Assembly (NCBI GenBank): GCA_026225945.1
Contig: JAMJFZ010001797.1
Span: forward strand, 3,434,501 to 3,498,500
DNA: 64,000 nt
Reading direction: 5' to 3'
Origin: Cricetomys ansorgei
Taxonomy: Eukaryota; Chordata; Mammalia; Rodentia; Nesomyidae
A program made the position numbers and the translations under genes. The notes beneath the pieces are model-generated. The model saw only the letters and a list, made by a program, of their open reading frames with translations. It did not search any database and was not told the origin of the DNA. Numbering within the stretch: position 1 is the first letter of the stretch; each line of letters opens with the position of its first letter. Shown here one piece after another: positions 43,086 through 54,262 of this stretch.

Positions 43086-43894
43086 TGATGCTAAGAAGAC
43101 ACTGAGCTAAGGCTATCTTTTTTAATGGTTACACTAGGAAAGAAGGATAGCAGTCTATACGGTAGAAACCAAGGATTGTGAGTAAAATTAGAGCTTAAAA
43201 TATCAGAATTTAGCACCTATGAATGGAGAGCAGAGGTGGACAGGGGGAAGAAGGGAGGGGATAGAATGTCTTTTCTTGATGGAAGCTTCAAACAACATCT
43301 GTGGCACAAAGAGACCTTACTAGGAGGTAGTGTCCAGGCTGCTGGGCAGGTTACTACAAAAACTGTAAACTCATTGTGCTTGTGCTTCAGGCACCCCAGG
43401 GAACTTCTCAACAACTCTGTGGAGGAGTGAATAAATACCACGAACCCCATTCATATGCCAATGATCAGAGACCTTACAAAGCTCGCCCCAGGTCACGCAG
43501 GCAGGCATCTGACTGATCCCAGTGTCCCAAAGGCCTGATGAGGGTGTTGGGATGCCAGGATACTCCCAGGGAGTTCTGGGAAAAACACAGACTGCCACTT
43601 GCTTCTGAATAAATAAGGCTGAGACCAAGGAGGGCTGATTTGGACTGAGGAAAAGGTCAGAGTGAATTCATGCAAGAACAAAGTTTTGGCAGACAATAAA
43701 TAGTGTTAGATAGCTGGCCTGTAGTGAGGGCTGGGAGGAGAGGCTGCACAGCTTCTGGGTGGTGGAGGAGGAAAAGGCCGGAAACTCTCACGCACGTGTG
43801 CGCATTGCTGGTATCGTATTATTGTTCAACAGGTGTTCAACAGGTGCACTGTGAGAGTCTTGTGAGTGCCAACACCAACTTAGCATTTTACATA
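43086..43894. other. Unique DNA, nothing recognised
   Basis: No repeat recognised. Short frames only. Confidence 0.45.
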
Positions 43895-44158
43895 GCACAC
43901 TCAGACAACACACACCACACCACACCACACCCTACACACACACAGATAGCACAGATAGCACATGCACAGCACACAGATGCAGAGCACATAGTACACAGGC
44001 ACACATATAGTACACATATGCACAACAGACACATATGTAGACAGTCTATACACGTGCACACGCGTGCGCGCGTGCACACACACACACACACACACGACAC
44101 ACACAGACACATACACATGATACATAGAGAGATAGCATACACATACACACACACACAT
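43895..44158. repeat. CA-rich array with Z-DNA-prone core
   Basis: Imperfect CA/CACACC/CACAGATAG repeats over about 260 bases. Between about 44050 and 44095 there is an unbroken purine-pyrimidine alternation (cacgtgcacacgcgtgcgcg and onwards). Long frames here are repeat artefacts. Confidence 0.92.
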
Positions 44159-44424
44159 CTGAGAACCTTAGGAAATGTGATCTTTGCCTAATTTAACTAC
44201 AAATCTCTGTAAGAGAAGTTTCCTGGCATAAGGGCCAGGTTCACTTGTCTCTGTCTTGGCCTCCGCAGATTGTCTGTGGACCGATGAGTGGCCCTGGTAG
44301 CCAATCCTGGACTGCCTAGACATTCACAAAGTGGCCCAGGTACAGAATAAGGCCAGGGTCAGTGATCAGACCTCCTCTCTTGGGAATGTGAATGGAGAGA
44401 CACATACTTCACTTGGGCATTTCT
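44159..44424. other. Unique DNA, nothing recognised
   Basis: No repeat or coding signal that I can support. Confidence 0.4.
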
Positions 44425-44545
44425 CTGTGTATGAGATGATGGCCTCGCTTTGTAACTTGGGGTGCTTTGAGCTCATGATCATCTTGTAGAAGGCCCCCAG
44501 AGTGCTGGGACTCCAAGTTCATGCCTCCATGACTGCAGGAGAAGT
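44425..44545 (-). mobile_element. B1/B4-type SINE fragment
   Basis: gatgatggcctcgctttgta, gctttgagctcatgatcatc, cagagtgctgggactccaag, ttcatgcctccatgac: the reversed B1-like order is present but diverged. Confidence 0.5.
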
Positions 44546-46255
44546 GTACATTTGAAATAATGCTCAGTGCAAGAAGGCACTGAGTAGCTTGCACCCACTA
44601 TGTCACAGGGTTATCTTGTTAGAGACTTGTTAGCTGGGGAAAACATTTTATTGTTTCATAAAGGTGAATAACAGTTGGTCTTAATTCTAGAAGCACGCAG
44701 CATCTCAGTGGGTGGCAGTCCTTGCTCTTGGGACTGGATTTGATACGTGCAGAAGTTTGCTCACAGGAATCCACGTGGGCGCTATGTCTTCTTGAGTTCA
44801 GTATCACACAGGGTGGATCTTATTTGCATTCAGCAGCAGCAACAGCTTTCCAGGGTTTCCCCCTTCCCTCCCCTCTGCCAACTGCTGCAAGTAATTGAGC
44901 ATTCTATGACTTCTCCAGCTGGTGATATCACACAGAGAACATCTGAGCCATAACAGACTCCAGCTGTTGTCAGGGAGATGATAATGGCTTTTCAAATGGA
45001 CAGAAGGCTTATAAAAGGAAATGTAAAACTGGTCAAGCCAGTGAAGTCCAAGTAGAAGAGCAGAGCCTCGTGAGACCTCATAAGACTGCACTGTCCACAG
45101 GAAAAGAGCATGTCCCAAGTGCATGCTCTTGATTAGCAGCTCAGTGTTACTTTAAAAAAAAAAAAAAACATTGATACTGAGTATATCTAGGTCTCATCCA
45201 CCTTTCTCTTCCATTGTCCAAGGAAGTATCTCCATGCTATTCATACAAAATGAAACTTAAAACACAACTTGCATTTTTTCCCCATCTTGCTTTCATGGCC
45301 TCCCTGTAAGGAAAATATATGTGCCAGGGTGAAGAGGTCGTGTGAAGGAGGGCATATTAAGTGCTTATGGATTAAGTAGAGAGGAAACCAAGGATTCTGG
45401 GAAATTCAGTAAACTCCCTACATTTTGACTGTGGGCTGTCATGGTACCAGAAGATGTCAGCAATGGAAAAAAAAAAAAAAAACAAGAAAATTATCTCAGG
45501 ACAAAACTAACTGATGTAGGGTAATCTTTGTTGTCCTACAAAGGATTTTTGATTTTACAATAAGGATGAGACACAGCATCCTGACACCATTTTCCACCTC
45601 TGGGATCACATGCGAGTACAATTTCATTGTGTTTTGTTTTAACTGCTCTTTGGTTAACTGTGGCTACCCTAGAATTCTGGTCAAAGAGAAAGAGGAAGCT
45701 AAGCATCATAGCTTTGCAGAATTCAAAGCAACGAGCCATTACAGGCAAGTGCTTTTAAAACTAAAACGTGTCACAGAATGAGCTTCATTTTGCTTATTGG
45801 TTTTTTAATAAAACTTTGAAATAATAATATTTTATGACGAAGAAAATGTTGAATGGAAAGAAAATTGATTATAAGGAAATTTCATGCACGGAAGATTGTC
45901 GTTGTGTGTTTAGTAACTGTATGGAGAAGTATGGGCTTAACAAAAACAGAAAATGCAGAGTAAAATGTTCAGCTTTTCCCAACAATGGAGACTCAACACA
46001 TTCCCTCGATACGGCTGTGTTTTGCATAGTCAGGCTTTACACTGTTCTTTTAAGAACTGAGTTTGATAATGAGAGTACAGAGAGAGCGAAGGAAATTTCT
46101 GTGTCTGAAGCAAACGTAAAGTGAGCCCAGGGCATCCAGCTGCCATGGCGGCTTTGACTTCAAAACACTTAAAAGTAGGAAAAATAAAGAGAGTGTGTTT
46201 ATACTAACCATCATGACACGGATTCTTTAGGACAATACTTTTTATTATTTTATCT
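44546..46255. other. Unique DNA with two poly(A) runs
   Basis: A-runs occur at 45153-45169 and 45468-45483 without a recognisable SINE body upstream. A 96-codon plus-strand frame (45834-46124), with six cysteines in its first half, is unrecognised and not supported as a gene. Confidence 0.4.
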
Positions 46256-46337
46256 GGGGAATTTTATGCTTTTTTTTTTTTTAATTCTTCCTGGTTTACA
46301 ACCACTTGAGTGCTAGACACGAGACAAATATGGAACA

Positions 46338-46405
46338 ATTTGCATCCTGGTTCCAGGCCAGCCAGGGCTACCCACTGAGACTCTGTCTCAAGACTAAAAC
46401 AACAC
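46338..46405 (+). mobile_element. B1 SINE 3' fragment
   Basis: ccaggccagccagggctacc, cactgagactctgtctcaag, then actaaaacaacacaaacc. Confidence 0.7.
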
Positions 46406-47324
46406 AAACCACAACACCACAGAGGATCATTGTGGGCAACATGCATCCACTCTATTCCAGCCTCTTGTCTAGGGTATCTTTTGCCACCTTTCCGTAAGAG
46501 AATCTGGTTTAAACATTACATTATATGACCGTGATCAATCTAAGTGCAGGCTACTCTATTTTGACTCCTTGGGTAAAGAAAAACTTCTTTTACATTTGCT
46601 AGTGCAAAGCCCACCATCGTCTCTGACGTGGAACATCTGGGTCGGGTTAAGCAGATGCAAGGTCCTGCCCTCATTCTCACGTTTAGGAAGTCTCTCATTC
46701 CCTTCTTCGTGCATCCTGGCCAGCCCGTGATTACTGTGGCTGAGGGGAACATGTTAGACCTAGCACTGTGCCGGTTGTGAGCTTCAGTCCTTTACAAGAT
46801 AGAAGCGAGACACTAGAATTTCAACAGCTTAACTTAATGTTAAGTTCACATGCTGGTAAAGAGTAATTTAACACACAGTGCAAAAATCCCACGTGGGAGA
46901 AAATCACACTGAAATTCTGGACCGCGATAAACCTCACGCTTTGTTCTTATGTGACACTCAGCATTGCAGGCTATACACTCTGGGTTTATCATGCTTTTCG
47001 CTTGTAATCCACTTGTGTATGTAGATACTAAAACCCCCTACTAGGTTCGTTCTTTTATGGGATAAGGAAACATGATTTTTCAAGTTATTCTTATTTTCAA
47101 AGCTGATATACTAGGCCATAAAATATTTATACTAGTCACGTACATTTTGAAGTAAATTACATCTGATTCCAATAAGCCACTAGCGAAGCAGATCTTGGGC
47201 AAGATTCTCGACTGTAGTTTCTTCATATTAGGGAACAGAGTAACAATTTTCAAAGAGATACAGAATGGATTCCATGGTACAATATAGTGTGCAGATATCC
47301 AGTATCTAGGAATTGTAATGGTGC
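46406..47324. other. Unique DNA, nothing recognised
   Basis: AT-rich towards its right end. No repeat recognised. Confidence 0.45.
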
Positions 47325-47558
47325 TTATTTATTTTTAATTATTTTAGTTAATTTTATTGCGTGTGTATGAGTGTTTTACACGTATTTTTTTTTCGCCATA
47401 TGTGTGAAGTTCCCCTGGTGGCCAGAAGAGGGTGTCAGATTCCCTTGGGGCAGGAGTTACAGATATTTATGAGTCACTGTTTGGGTGCTAGGAAGGAACC
47501 CAAGCCCCCTGGAAAAGCAGCCTGTGCTCTTAACCACTGAGCCGTCTCTCCATGCTCA
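47325..47558 (-). mobile_element. B3 SINE
   Basis: Reversed: ttatttttaattattttagt, gtgtgtatgagtgttttaca, ggtggccagaagagggtgtc, ggcaggagttacagatattt, gggtgctaggaaggaaccca, ctgtgctcttaaccactgag and ccgtctctccatgc. Confidence 0.92.
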
Positions 47559-47619
47559 GTATCTATTTTTTAATGGCACTACTCATTGCATCTTTAGCTC
47601 TTGATACCGTAAATGGTAA

Positions 47620-49004
47620 TAGTATATGACATTATACATTTAGCCAGCATCAAAAGAATAAAATCTCAGTGGGGTGGTATGGTGGTGCACGCCCTTAATC
47701 CCAGTACTCAGGAGGCAGAGGCAGGTAGATCTCTGAGTTCAAGGCCAGAATACTACGTAGTGAGTTTCAGGACAGCCAGGGCTATGTAGAGAGACCCTAT
47801 CTCAAAACAACGAAACAACAACAACCAAAAAAAAAAAAAAAAAAAACCCACATCAGATGACTGCTATAAACATCACCAAAGGAAGTTAAATAATCACATC
47901 ACTTAACATGGCTAACATTATTCAAATTGACATGCAAATTTGTTGCAATCCCTGTCCAAATCTGGGCTATTTATTCTGCAGAAATTTAGAGACACGTCCA
48001 AAAATTCACAGGGGAATGAAAGTGAGTCAGAGTCAAAGCACTGCAGAAGAAGGGCACTGTTACAGAGCTCTGGCTTCCTGATTTAGAAGCTTAGAACTGA
48101 CCCACCAGCGGGGAACTGACAATGGGCTCAGAAACTGACAGCAGAAACCAACATTCGAAGCAGATCTATCAGTGGCCGGTTGATTCTGAGGGGGTTCCCA
48201 GGCCCTTCAGTGGGGAAATACGTTTTCAGTAAGTGTGGTGGGTCATGTGCTGAAGAAAGAAGAGAGAGAAAGAGAACAAACATGGAAATGTAGAAGCTGA
48301 TACAATATTGCTCTCTGTAAGGTTAGAAGAGTGAACTCTTGCATGTGTAACAGAGCAGGATTTCTCAGATATGATATGAAAACACACGTCAAAAACAAAA
48401 TATATGTAAGGTGGAAAAACTATTCTGTGCTACAGAGAACATTATCAAAGCGGAACAAAGGACCAGCCAGCGCTCTGACGGAGGGCATCGTCACACGGGC
48501 GGGACACATCAAAGAGTCTTCTGTAGTTAACAAAGTGAAAAGACAAACTGTGACATCGGGAAAATATTTGATAAAAGGCTAGCCTTTGAAATATACAGAC
48601 TTTTCTTAAAGTCCAACGATAAATAAACAAATAACCCAATTTAAAAACAGGCGACAGATTTGTACGGCATTCCTCTAATAAAAATGTACAAATGGCCAGA
48701 TCCGAGTGAGAGGGTATCCAGCAACGTTAGTCACCAGGGAGAGAAGGTCAAACCCACACTGACGCACCACTTCACAGCCGTGGAATGGGCTTCATCAGAT
48801 GATGCTGCCAAGAGTTGATGGAGAGGGTGTGGAGACATTGGAGTCCTCACGCATCGCTGATGGGATGCTAAGGGGGACAAGCAGGCTGAGAAAAGGACTC
48901 GGCTTCCTTAGAAATCTAGATCTGAGGTTTCCATATGACTCAGCAATTCTCTTTCTACATCATATTCAAGAGGAAGCAAAAGACGTGATTATGCAAAAAT
49001 ATAC
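47620..49004 (+). pseudogene. Fossil L1 (LINE-1) ORF2 3' half
   Basis: Collinear L1 landmarks on the plus strand: agccagcatcaaaagaataa, [B1 insertion], gcaaatttgttgcaatccct, cgtccaaaaattcacagggg, ggttgattctgagggggttc, cagtggggaaatacgttttc, gaaaagacaaactgtgacat, aataacccaatttaaaaaca, aatgtacaaatggccagatc, gagggtgtggagacattgga, catcgctgatgggatgctaa and ccatatgactcagcaattct. All frames are broken. An ancient mammalian L1 type, cut at 49004 by an LTR-like repeat. Confidence 0.75.
47668..47847 (+). mobile_element. B1 SINE inserted in the L1 fossil
   Basis: ggggtggtatggtggtgcac, cttaatcccagtactcagga, ggcagaggcaggtagatctc, tgagttcaaggccagaatac, aggacagccagggctatgta, gagaccctatctcaaaacaa, then a long A-tail. 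L1 landmarks continue on both sides. Confidence 0.93.
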
Positions 49005-49345
49005 GTGGTGGCTAATCTTGGCTATAAACAGGACACGTCTAGGAGGACTTCAACTGAGGAACTGCCTCATCAGATTAGCTCGTGGGCCCAGCCCACTGCG
49101 GGCGGTGCCATCCCTAGGCAAGGTGGACCTGGGTTGTTTTAAGAAAGGAGGATGAGCAAGCAAGGAAGAGGATGCGAGCCAGGAAGCAGCATGCCTCTGT
49201 GCTCTCTGCTGCAAGCTCCTGCCTGAGTTTGTGCCTTGGCTTCCTTCTACGATGAACAGTAACCTGTAAGCCAAATAAACCCTCTCCTCTCCAAGTTATG
49301 TTTGGTTATGGTGTTTATTGCCGCAACAGAAAATATTACTAGTGC
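49005..49345 (+). mobile_element. LTR-like mid-repeat, near full length
   Basis: gtggctaatcttggctataa, ttcaactgaggaactgcctc, gcccagcccactgcgggcgg, tgccatccctaggcaaggtg, gatgaacagtaacctgtaag, ccaaataaaccctctcctct, ggttatggtgtttattgccg and caacagaaaatattactag. Confidence 0.75.
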
Positions 49346-49366
49346 AGTATCTATGTATGTGTTCAC

Positions 49367-49680
49367 ACGTGTGTGTGTGTGTGTGTGTGTGCGTGTGTGC
49401 ATGTGTGTGTATGTGTGCATGTAGTGTGTGCATGTGTGCATGTGTGTGCATGTGTGTGTGCATGTGTGCATGTGTGTGCATGTGTGTGTGCATGTGTGTG
49501 CATGTGTGTGTGCGTGTGTGCATGTGTGCATGTGTGTGTATGTGTGCATGTAGTACGTGCATGTGTGCATGTGTATGCATGTGTGTGTGTGTGCATGTGT
49601 GTGTGTGCATGTGTGTGCATGTGTGTGTGCATGTGTGCGTGCGTGTGTGCATGTAGTGTGTGTGTGCGCGCACGCGTGTG
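49367..49680. repeat. (TG)n/(CATGTG)n array with higher-order units
   Basis: About 310 bases of gtgtgcatgtgtgcatgtgt-type repeats. The marker gcatgtagt recurs near 49417, 49546 and 49650, showing duplication of larger blocks of about 129 and 103 bp. It ends in tgtgtgtgcgcgcacgcgtg, a Z-DNA-prone stretch. Confidence 0.95.
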
Positions 49681-49689
49681 TGGGTATCT

Positions 49690-49818
49690 TTTTGTTTTGT
49701 TTTTTGAGACAGAATTTCTCTTTGTAGCCCTGGCTGTCCTGGACCTCAGAGCTCCACCTGCCTCTGTCTCCCAGTACTGGGATTAAAGGCGTTCGCCATC
49801 ACCACTACCCAGCCACAT
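49690..49818 (-). mobile_element. B1 SINE
   Basis: Reversed: ttttgttttgttttttgaga, cagaatttctctttgtagcc, ctggctgtcctggacctcag, cacctgcctctgtctcccag, tactgggattaaaggcgttc and gccatcaccactacccagcc. Confidence 0.95.
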
Positions 49819-50044
49819 GTGAATCTTTTGAGAAAACAGTTATTGCCCAGTTGTGATCACGTGCTATGTGGGTGAGACCTAAATACAGTCATACAGTACG
49901 AGAGCAGCCTGACGCAGGCTGCCTGTTACATCATTTTATCTATTTGAATGATGTAGACTAGACACAGCCACAGAGCGAGCAGGCCGGTTAGCTGCTGTCC
50001 GGAGCGAGAGGATAAGAGAACGGGAAGTGAGTCCAAATGGCTCT
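49819..50044. other. Unique DNA, nothing recognised
   Basis: No repeat recognised. Confidence 0.4.
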
Positions 50045-50640
50045 GGCATTTCTTATTTTACCTAACATTTTTAATTTTTTGAGGATTCTGTCCACGAATA
50101 CTGCGTTGTCACCGTCTCCACCCCTCCTTTTCCCACTCCGACTCCTCCCAGCTCATGGCCTCTTCTCCCACGGCACTCACGGTGCTCACACAACCCACGG
50201 ACCCACTTAGTGCTGCTCAGATGCGTTTAGGCCTGACCACTTGGGATTGAATACCTCCCGGGAGGAACGGCCACTGATTGCCTTTAGCTCTTGTGGGGGG
50301 GCGGGGCGCACTGGACCTCTTGTGGGGGGCGGGGCGGCGCACGGGACCACAGAACCACTAGACCGGATGGGCGGACTTGTGAAATTTCCTCTATCTGCAT
50401 TCGAATGACCACCGAGGTTGTCCTTACTCAGGTCGTGTTTAGGCAGCCTCGAGGGCTCGAGCATCCCTGTCATCTCTAGAGGACACGAGCAGCAGACACC
50501 GCAGCCTCAGGCTTTGGCTGTCTCTCTACCCTCTCCTCTGCCATAGACCCCAAGCCTTGGGTGCAGTGCTGAGCGCTCCGCACTCAATTATTCTGTGTGT
50601 TTTGGCGGGTTGTGGATCTCTGTGCCTTTCTCTGCTCCAA
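50045..50640 (-). mobile_element. Rodent L1 (Lx-type) 3'UTR fragment
   Basis: tttttaattttttgaggatt, ctccacccctccttttccca, cccacttagtgctgctcaga, gtttaggcctgaccacttgg, gattgaatacctcccgggag, gattgcctttagctcttgtg, ctcaggtcgtgtttaggcag and catctctagaggacacgagc follow a long repeat common in rodent genomes. I take it to be an L1 3' untranslated region in reverse. Confidence 0.55.
50287..50348 (+). repeat. G-rich tandem duplication
   Basis: ctcttgtgggggggcggggc, gcactggac, then ctcttgtggggggcggggcg gcgcac: two copies of a unit of about 31 bp. Each has G-runs that could form a quadruplex. It lies inside the L1 fragment. Confidence 0.85.
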
Positions 50641-51464
50641 AAAGAAACATCTTTGATGAGGGGTGATACCCGCACTTAATGGTGGGCCAAGGGTAAGTAT
50701 TTAGAATGCACTCGGAAGTTGTACTGGTGTTTCTTTTTAAGGTGAGACGGCGAGTGATGATCTAACTCTGGGACTGAGCTAGATGGAACGCCTAAGTCAT
50801 GCATGGCAAAATTGTGAGTTCTATGCAACATATATCAAGTCCCCCAAATCCAATACAGTAAGACCTTTAATGCTCAAATTAATTAATTGAAAAATTAAAA
50901 CAGGTAAATTTTTGTGAATAAGTCAGGTATGGTTTCAAAGCCCTGGGCTGTTCTGTGGTTTTACCTTGGTGAATAAGAAGTAGGGCATTTGGGAGACGTA
51001 GTCAGCCTGGTAAGTCTGGCCAGGCTTCTGTACCCGATGGGACAGTTGAGGCTTTGGCAGAAAGAACAGTACTTGGCCTCACACATTGCTCTTCTGTGTC
51101 TGGCCTTCCCAGGGTCTGGTCCTGGGGTCCTTAATAAGCCATGCTCCGCACTGACTCAGCCTTGCCCTTGTCCTCACCCCAGAGCAATGCTGAGAACCAG
51201 GTACCTACATGATAGTGTCATGCCTTACCGTTCTGGATGCTTTAGAAACCAACATAACCAAAGGAATTCTTTTAATTACTGCAACGAGACAAACCAAACT
51301 CATCTCGAATGTCTCCCTAAATTCTCTTTAAATGTTATCCTCTGGTAGATGGATACAAACAACAATAACTAGCTAAACAGGTAATTAAAAAATCGCATTC
51401 ATCAAGACCCTAACTAAATATTATGCAACTGAAATCCAGGTTAAAAGAATGGATAACTTGCCCT
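50641..51464. other. Unique DNA, no gene supported
   Basis: A 119-codon plus-strand frame (50989-51348) has no recognisable domain. Confidence 0.4.
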
Positions 51465-51640
51465 GCCAGGGTGGCTCAGCAGGTACAGGCACCTGCAGCC
51501 AGGCTGACTGACCTGGATCTGATCCCCAGAACCCACATGGTGGGAGGAGTGAAATATGTCCCTCAAGTTGTCCTCTGACAATCGAAGGCTTGCCACGGGC
51601 ACAGGCACATGAACACATACATGTATAAATTTAAAAAGAA
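51465..51640 (+). mobile_element. B2/B3-type SINE, diverged
   Basis: cagggtggctcagcaggtac, aggcacctgcagccaggctg, gatctgatccccagaaccca, catggtgggaggagtgaaat, gttgtcctctgacaatcgaa and acatgaacacatacatgt. Confidence 0.65.
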
Positions 51641-53062
51641 TGAATAATTTTCCCGGAGGAGAGATATACTTATGGATCAGAATGGCTAGTATTCTCTTTT
51701 GAGAGAAGTTCTAATGCATCGTCTAAGAGGCCACTGGATACCAGTCAGAATTCAACGGTGCGTGAACCCATAGTAAATTACGACTTTGTATGTAACTGTC
51801 ATGCTTTCCAACTAAGACATTCCTCGTCTATTCCCTTGGTGGCCATTCTGGCCCTGGCCTCTGTAGACATGAGTGATCACGCCCCTCTCCTGGTTCCTCT
51901 AGTGTGCTGTTCTCTCTGTGTTTTCATTTCCTAGTGTCAGGTATATGCCCTTTTGCATAGAATTCCAACCAGTCGCTTGGACATTTAGTAAATGAATATA
52001 TAGACACATGAAAACAATTAGATGTTAATTCTCAGTGGTGCCTCGAGGCGGCGTGAGCCCAGCTGCGAATAAACCCTGCTAATGCCTGCTAGTCCAGCTA
52101 TCCCCCCAAGCTCTTCTAAGGAGCCCCCTCTTCCTTTAGAGCAGAGATTTACTAACAAGCGAAGCTTGCCCGCAAGGTTTTGTGTGTGAGAAGCTTTAAA
52201 ATGGACAGGATGCAAAGCACAGAGATGAGCCCACGCGCAGTTTCCATTGGAGGAAGGATAAACGTAAAGGACAGAGGGAAAGATGAGATCTGGATGACAG
52301 GTACGATCATCCTCCTTGATTATCAGAGAGGGGGAGGAAGGGCACACTCTAGGGTTTATAAACCGTGGTCTATATTCCATCAGCCCACCTGCCGTGCTAG
52401 GCTGACACCCATAAAATGCTTCCATGTCACTACCTCGAATCTCCGGTGCTCTCGTTATAAAGTGAGGACCTTTGTTTCTCACAACTAAGAAGTTAAGGCA
52501 ATTATTTATTGTTATTGTATGTATGAAAGAGAAAGAGAGAGGGGACAAGGGAGGAGAGACGGGGCGGGGGGAAGGGTGACTGTTGCATTTGTACAAAGAG
52601 GTAACGGTTGGTTTCCGCTTGCCCTGTCTTTCCTCAGACAAAGCAGAGGGAATCTATGATCCATGCCACAACAGTCCCTTTCCACCTGACACTCAGGGGA
52701 GAGACATCCAGATGCTGAACCCAGTAGCAGCTCCTCGGTGTCACATTGCGTTCTGCTCTCTTTCCTAGCAATGAGACTGCCCCAGAGGCCTCCTCATCCT
52801 ACCCGTTCCCTTGTGATCTACCTTCACAAGGTCACTGAGTCAGCAGTGCAGGCTCCTCACGGATAGTGAATTGCATCTGAGGCTACCGCTGAGAGAGCGT
52901 GGAACTCTCTGTGGATTCAGGGAATTCACAGGTTGCCGAACTTAGCAGTGCTCCTCAGTGCCTTGAAGTCCTCTCACTGACCCGGGTTTCAGGCAGGGCT
53001 CTCCTCAAGTCCTTGCCTCGGTGGGTGACATGTCAGTGGTCTTGTCACTTTGGACTTCAGTT
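51641..53062. other. Unique DNA, no gene supported
   Basis: It includes the longest open frame of the window (207 codons, minus, 52018-52641). That frame has no recognisable fold, signal or repeat-derived domain. A short GA/CT-rich patch lies at 52525-52575. Confidence 0.4.
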
Positions 53063-53440
53063 ACTGTGATGTCTAATCTTGGTTGTCAACTTGACACATC
53101 TGGGAGGAGGGAAACTCGGTTGAGGAAATTGCCTCTGTCAGATAGGCTAGCGGGCATGTCCATGGGGGCACTTTCTTGATTTTTAATTGACGTAGGAGAG
53201 CCCAGCCCACTGTGGGCGGTGTCATTCCTAGGCAGGTGGGCTTATCTATATCAAAAAGCTAGCAGACAGAGCCAGCAGAAGTGGGCCAGTAAGCAGCATT
53301 CCTCCATGGTTTCTGCTTCCAAGTCCTGCCTTGAGTCCTGCCTTTGCTTCCCTTAATGATGGACTAACGGTAGCATATCAGCAAATTTTTTTGGTCAGTG
53401 TTTAGGATAGTAACAGAGACGCAAATTCAGGACAGTTACC
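53063..53440 (+). mobile_element. LTR-like mid-repeat, near full length
   Basis: tgtgatgtctaatcttggtt, gtcaacttgacacatctggg, ggttgaggaaattgcctctg, gagcccagcccactgtgggc, ggtgtcattcctaggcaggt, ccagtaagcagcattcctcc and cttaatgatggactaacggt. The AATAAA region is degraded. Confidence 0.75.
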
Positions 53441-53764
53441 AAATGTTGAAATAAGTTATTAGCTCTTTCTCGCCTGACTCATCCTGACCCAAAGGATATG
53501 GCCGAGAAGAATGAAATGAATCTTTCATAAACTCTGCTGTCAGTGTCACACTGATGAGGGCAGAGGTAGGTGTCTGCTATTGGGGCCAACATTGCAAGGT
53601 CAGGTCGAGAAAGCATTCAACAATAAAATGCAGGTTGCTCAGAGTAATGGCTACTTCTCAGGCAAGGTAGCTGGATCATGTTATGACTGGTCCTGCCTTA
53701 TTGGGTGGGATTGGATCAAAGCAAGGCTAACACCCTTGCCATTTTATGCGACCCATTCAAAAAT
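53441..53764. other. Unique DNA, nothing recognised
   Basis: No repeat or coding signal that I can support. Confidence 0.4.
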
Positions 53765-53905
53765 TTTAAAAATGTTTACTTTTGTTCTTTTAAATTTTGT
53801 GTATGCGTGCCTATGTATAGATACGTATATATGAGTGCAGGAGCCTGCAGAGGTCAGAGGACTTGGATCCTCTCAAGATGGAGTTACAGTTGTGAGCTGT
53901 CCATT
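53765..53905 (-). mobile_element. B3 SINE fragment
   Basis: Reversed tail and body: aatgtttacttttgttcttt, tgtgtatgcgtgcctatgta, gcctgcagaggtcagaggac and gatggagttacagttgtgag. The tRNA-like head is missing. Confidence 0.65.
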
Positions 53906-53949
53906 CAACATACGCTGAAGAAGAATATTCAAACCATGTGAGGAAGATT

Positions 53950-54185
53950 TGGTTTAGGGCTAGGGAGGCAGCTTAGTTGGTAAAGTGCTTGCTCAAGCAA
54001 GCACGATGCCCCAAGTTTTATCCCCTAAACCCATGTAAAGATCCAGGCAGGATCACATGCATCTGTAAGCCCAGTCCTGGGGAGGCAGAGATAGGCTGTC
54101 TCCTGAGCCTCATTAACAACCAGACTAGCCTACTTGGCGAACCCAAGCTAGAGGAGATCTTGTGTTGAAAAACAGTGGGTGTATG
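53950..54185 (+). mobile_element. B4/RSINE1-type SINE
   Basis: agggctagggaggcagctta, gttggtaaagtgcttgctca, ccccaagttttatcccctaa, catctgtaagcccagtcctg, gggaggcagagataggctgt and agactagcctacttggcgaa. Confidence 0.75.
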
Positions 54186-54198
54186 TCACGAAGTATGA

Positions 54199-54262
54199 AA
54201 CTCTCTGTCTCTCTGTCTCTCTTTCTCTCTTTCTGTCTGTCGGTCTGTCTCTCTCTCTTGAC
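54199..54262. repeat. (CTGTCT)n/(CT)n microsatellite
   Basis: ctctctgtctctctgtctct and related units, derived from the tail of the preceding SINE. Confidence 0.9.

Noticed and set aside
45834..46124. 96-codon cysteine-containing frame resembling a small secreted protein
   Set aside because: There is no signal peptide after the start, no known cysteine spacing, and it sits in AT-rich unique DNA without gene signals.
49247..49786. Long frames rich in Met-His-Thr or Cys-Val
   Set aside because: They are translations of the TG/CATG array and the adjoining B1.
52018..52641. Longest open frame in the window (207 codons, minus strand)
   Set aside because: The protein has no recognisable domain, signal peptide or family likeness. 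There is no promoter, splice or poly(A) context. One frame of this size can arise by chance in 64 kb of moderate GC.
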